Of a DNA stretch of 14,295 nucleotides, positions 14,237 through 14,295 are shown piece after piece (the stretch's first letter is position 1; each line of letters opens with the position of its first letter). Location of the stretch: NCBI GenBank assembly GCA_964577195.1, contig CAZNYF010000072.1, positions 1 to 14,295 of the forward strand, read 5' to 3'. Under the pieces are notes generated by a model. It saw nothing but the letters and a program-made list of their open reading frames with translations, was not told where the DNA came from and searched no databases. This DNA is from HyVt-560 sp964577195 (GTDB lineage: Bacteria > Pseudomonadota > Gammaproteobacteria > UWMA-0217). The position numbers and the translations under genes are program-made.

Positions 14237-14295
14237 TTACTCTTCAAGCAATATTCGTAACGCTGGCTCATCAAGCACTTCAACGCCGAGCTTTT
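14237..14295 (-). CDS. ligA: C-terminal end of probable NAD-dependent DNA ligase (partial)
   Basis: Reading the minus strand from the window edge gives KLGVEVLDEPALRILLEE followed by a TAA stop at 14239-14237. This resembles the last helix region of the C-terminal BRCT domain of bacterial LigA (…A-x-x-LG-x-x-(I/V)-(L/I)-DE-x-x-(F/L)-x-x-LL). Only 18 codons lie within the window, so the assignment rests on this short tail; another BRCT-containing protein is possible. LigA seals nicks in DNA replication and repair using NAD+. The rest of the gene lies beyond the right edge. Downstream at 14181-14205, CCTGTGTT/AACACGGG could form an imperfect hairpin but has no T-run. Confidence 0.55.
   Translation of the reverse strand, partial: KLGVEVLDEPALRILLEE

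Noticed and set aside
1..14295. CRISPR array, tRNA or rRNA genes
   Set aside because: No regularly spaced identical repeats and no tRNA or rRNA signature sequence seen on either strand.

Overview
The window looks like a chromosomal stretch of a Gram-negative bacterium, most likely a free-living (possibly marine) gammaproteobacterium. The grounds are lipoprotein and Tat signals, an HlyD/TolC-type envelope pair, a WecA/WbpL-type lipid-carrier transferase, and what appears to be the end of an NAD-dependent DNA ligase. Base composition is moderate and visibly A/T-rich in the central operon. Species cannot be named from this sequence alone.

Left part (1-1471): a compact ParD/ParE-type toxin-antitoxin pair (174-705) has a perfect palindrome in front of it that probably serves as its own operator. 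About 0.75 kb of degraded sequence follows. It holds a frameshifted tail of a GIY-YIG endonuclease gene on the minus strand and a small palindromic repeat, enclosed by a 15-bp inverted repeat.

Centre (1472-9939): a Tat-exported PhoD-type phosphatase/phosphodiesterase lipoprotein stands alone. After a 377-bp gap come five co-directional genes: a secreted CotH-kinase lipoprotein with lamin-tail and chitobiase-like modules, a DUF4956 membrane protein, an HlyD-like periplasmic adaptor, a TolC-like outer-membrane protein, and a VTC-domain (polyphosphate-polymerase-like) protein. CotH, DUF4956 and VTC are families that recur together in bacteria without a settled function. Here they are combined with a trans-envelope adaptor and outer-membrane channel but no recognisable transporter, so the DUF4956 protein is the obvious candidate for the inner-membrane partner. 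A near-perfect 20-bp hairpin separates the first two genes from the last three. I regard this set as the most interesting part of the window; a role in making or moving a phosphate-containing polymer, or in phosphorylating surface material, is inference.

Right part (minus strand, 14295-9962): the end of a probable ligA; a putative 266-bp MITE-like element with 20-bp terminal inverted repeats and a 4-bp target duplication; a SIMPL/DUF541 periplasmic protein; a small DUF2892 membrane protein; and a tightly overlapping three-gene surface-polysaccharide operon (GT2 glycosyltransferase, SDR epimerase-like protein, MraY/WecA/WbpL-type sugar-phosphate transferase) that ends 22 bp from the VTC gene in convergent orientation.
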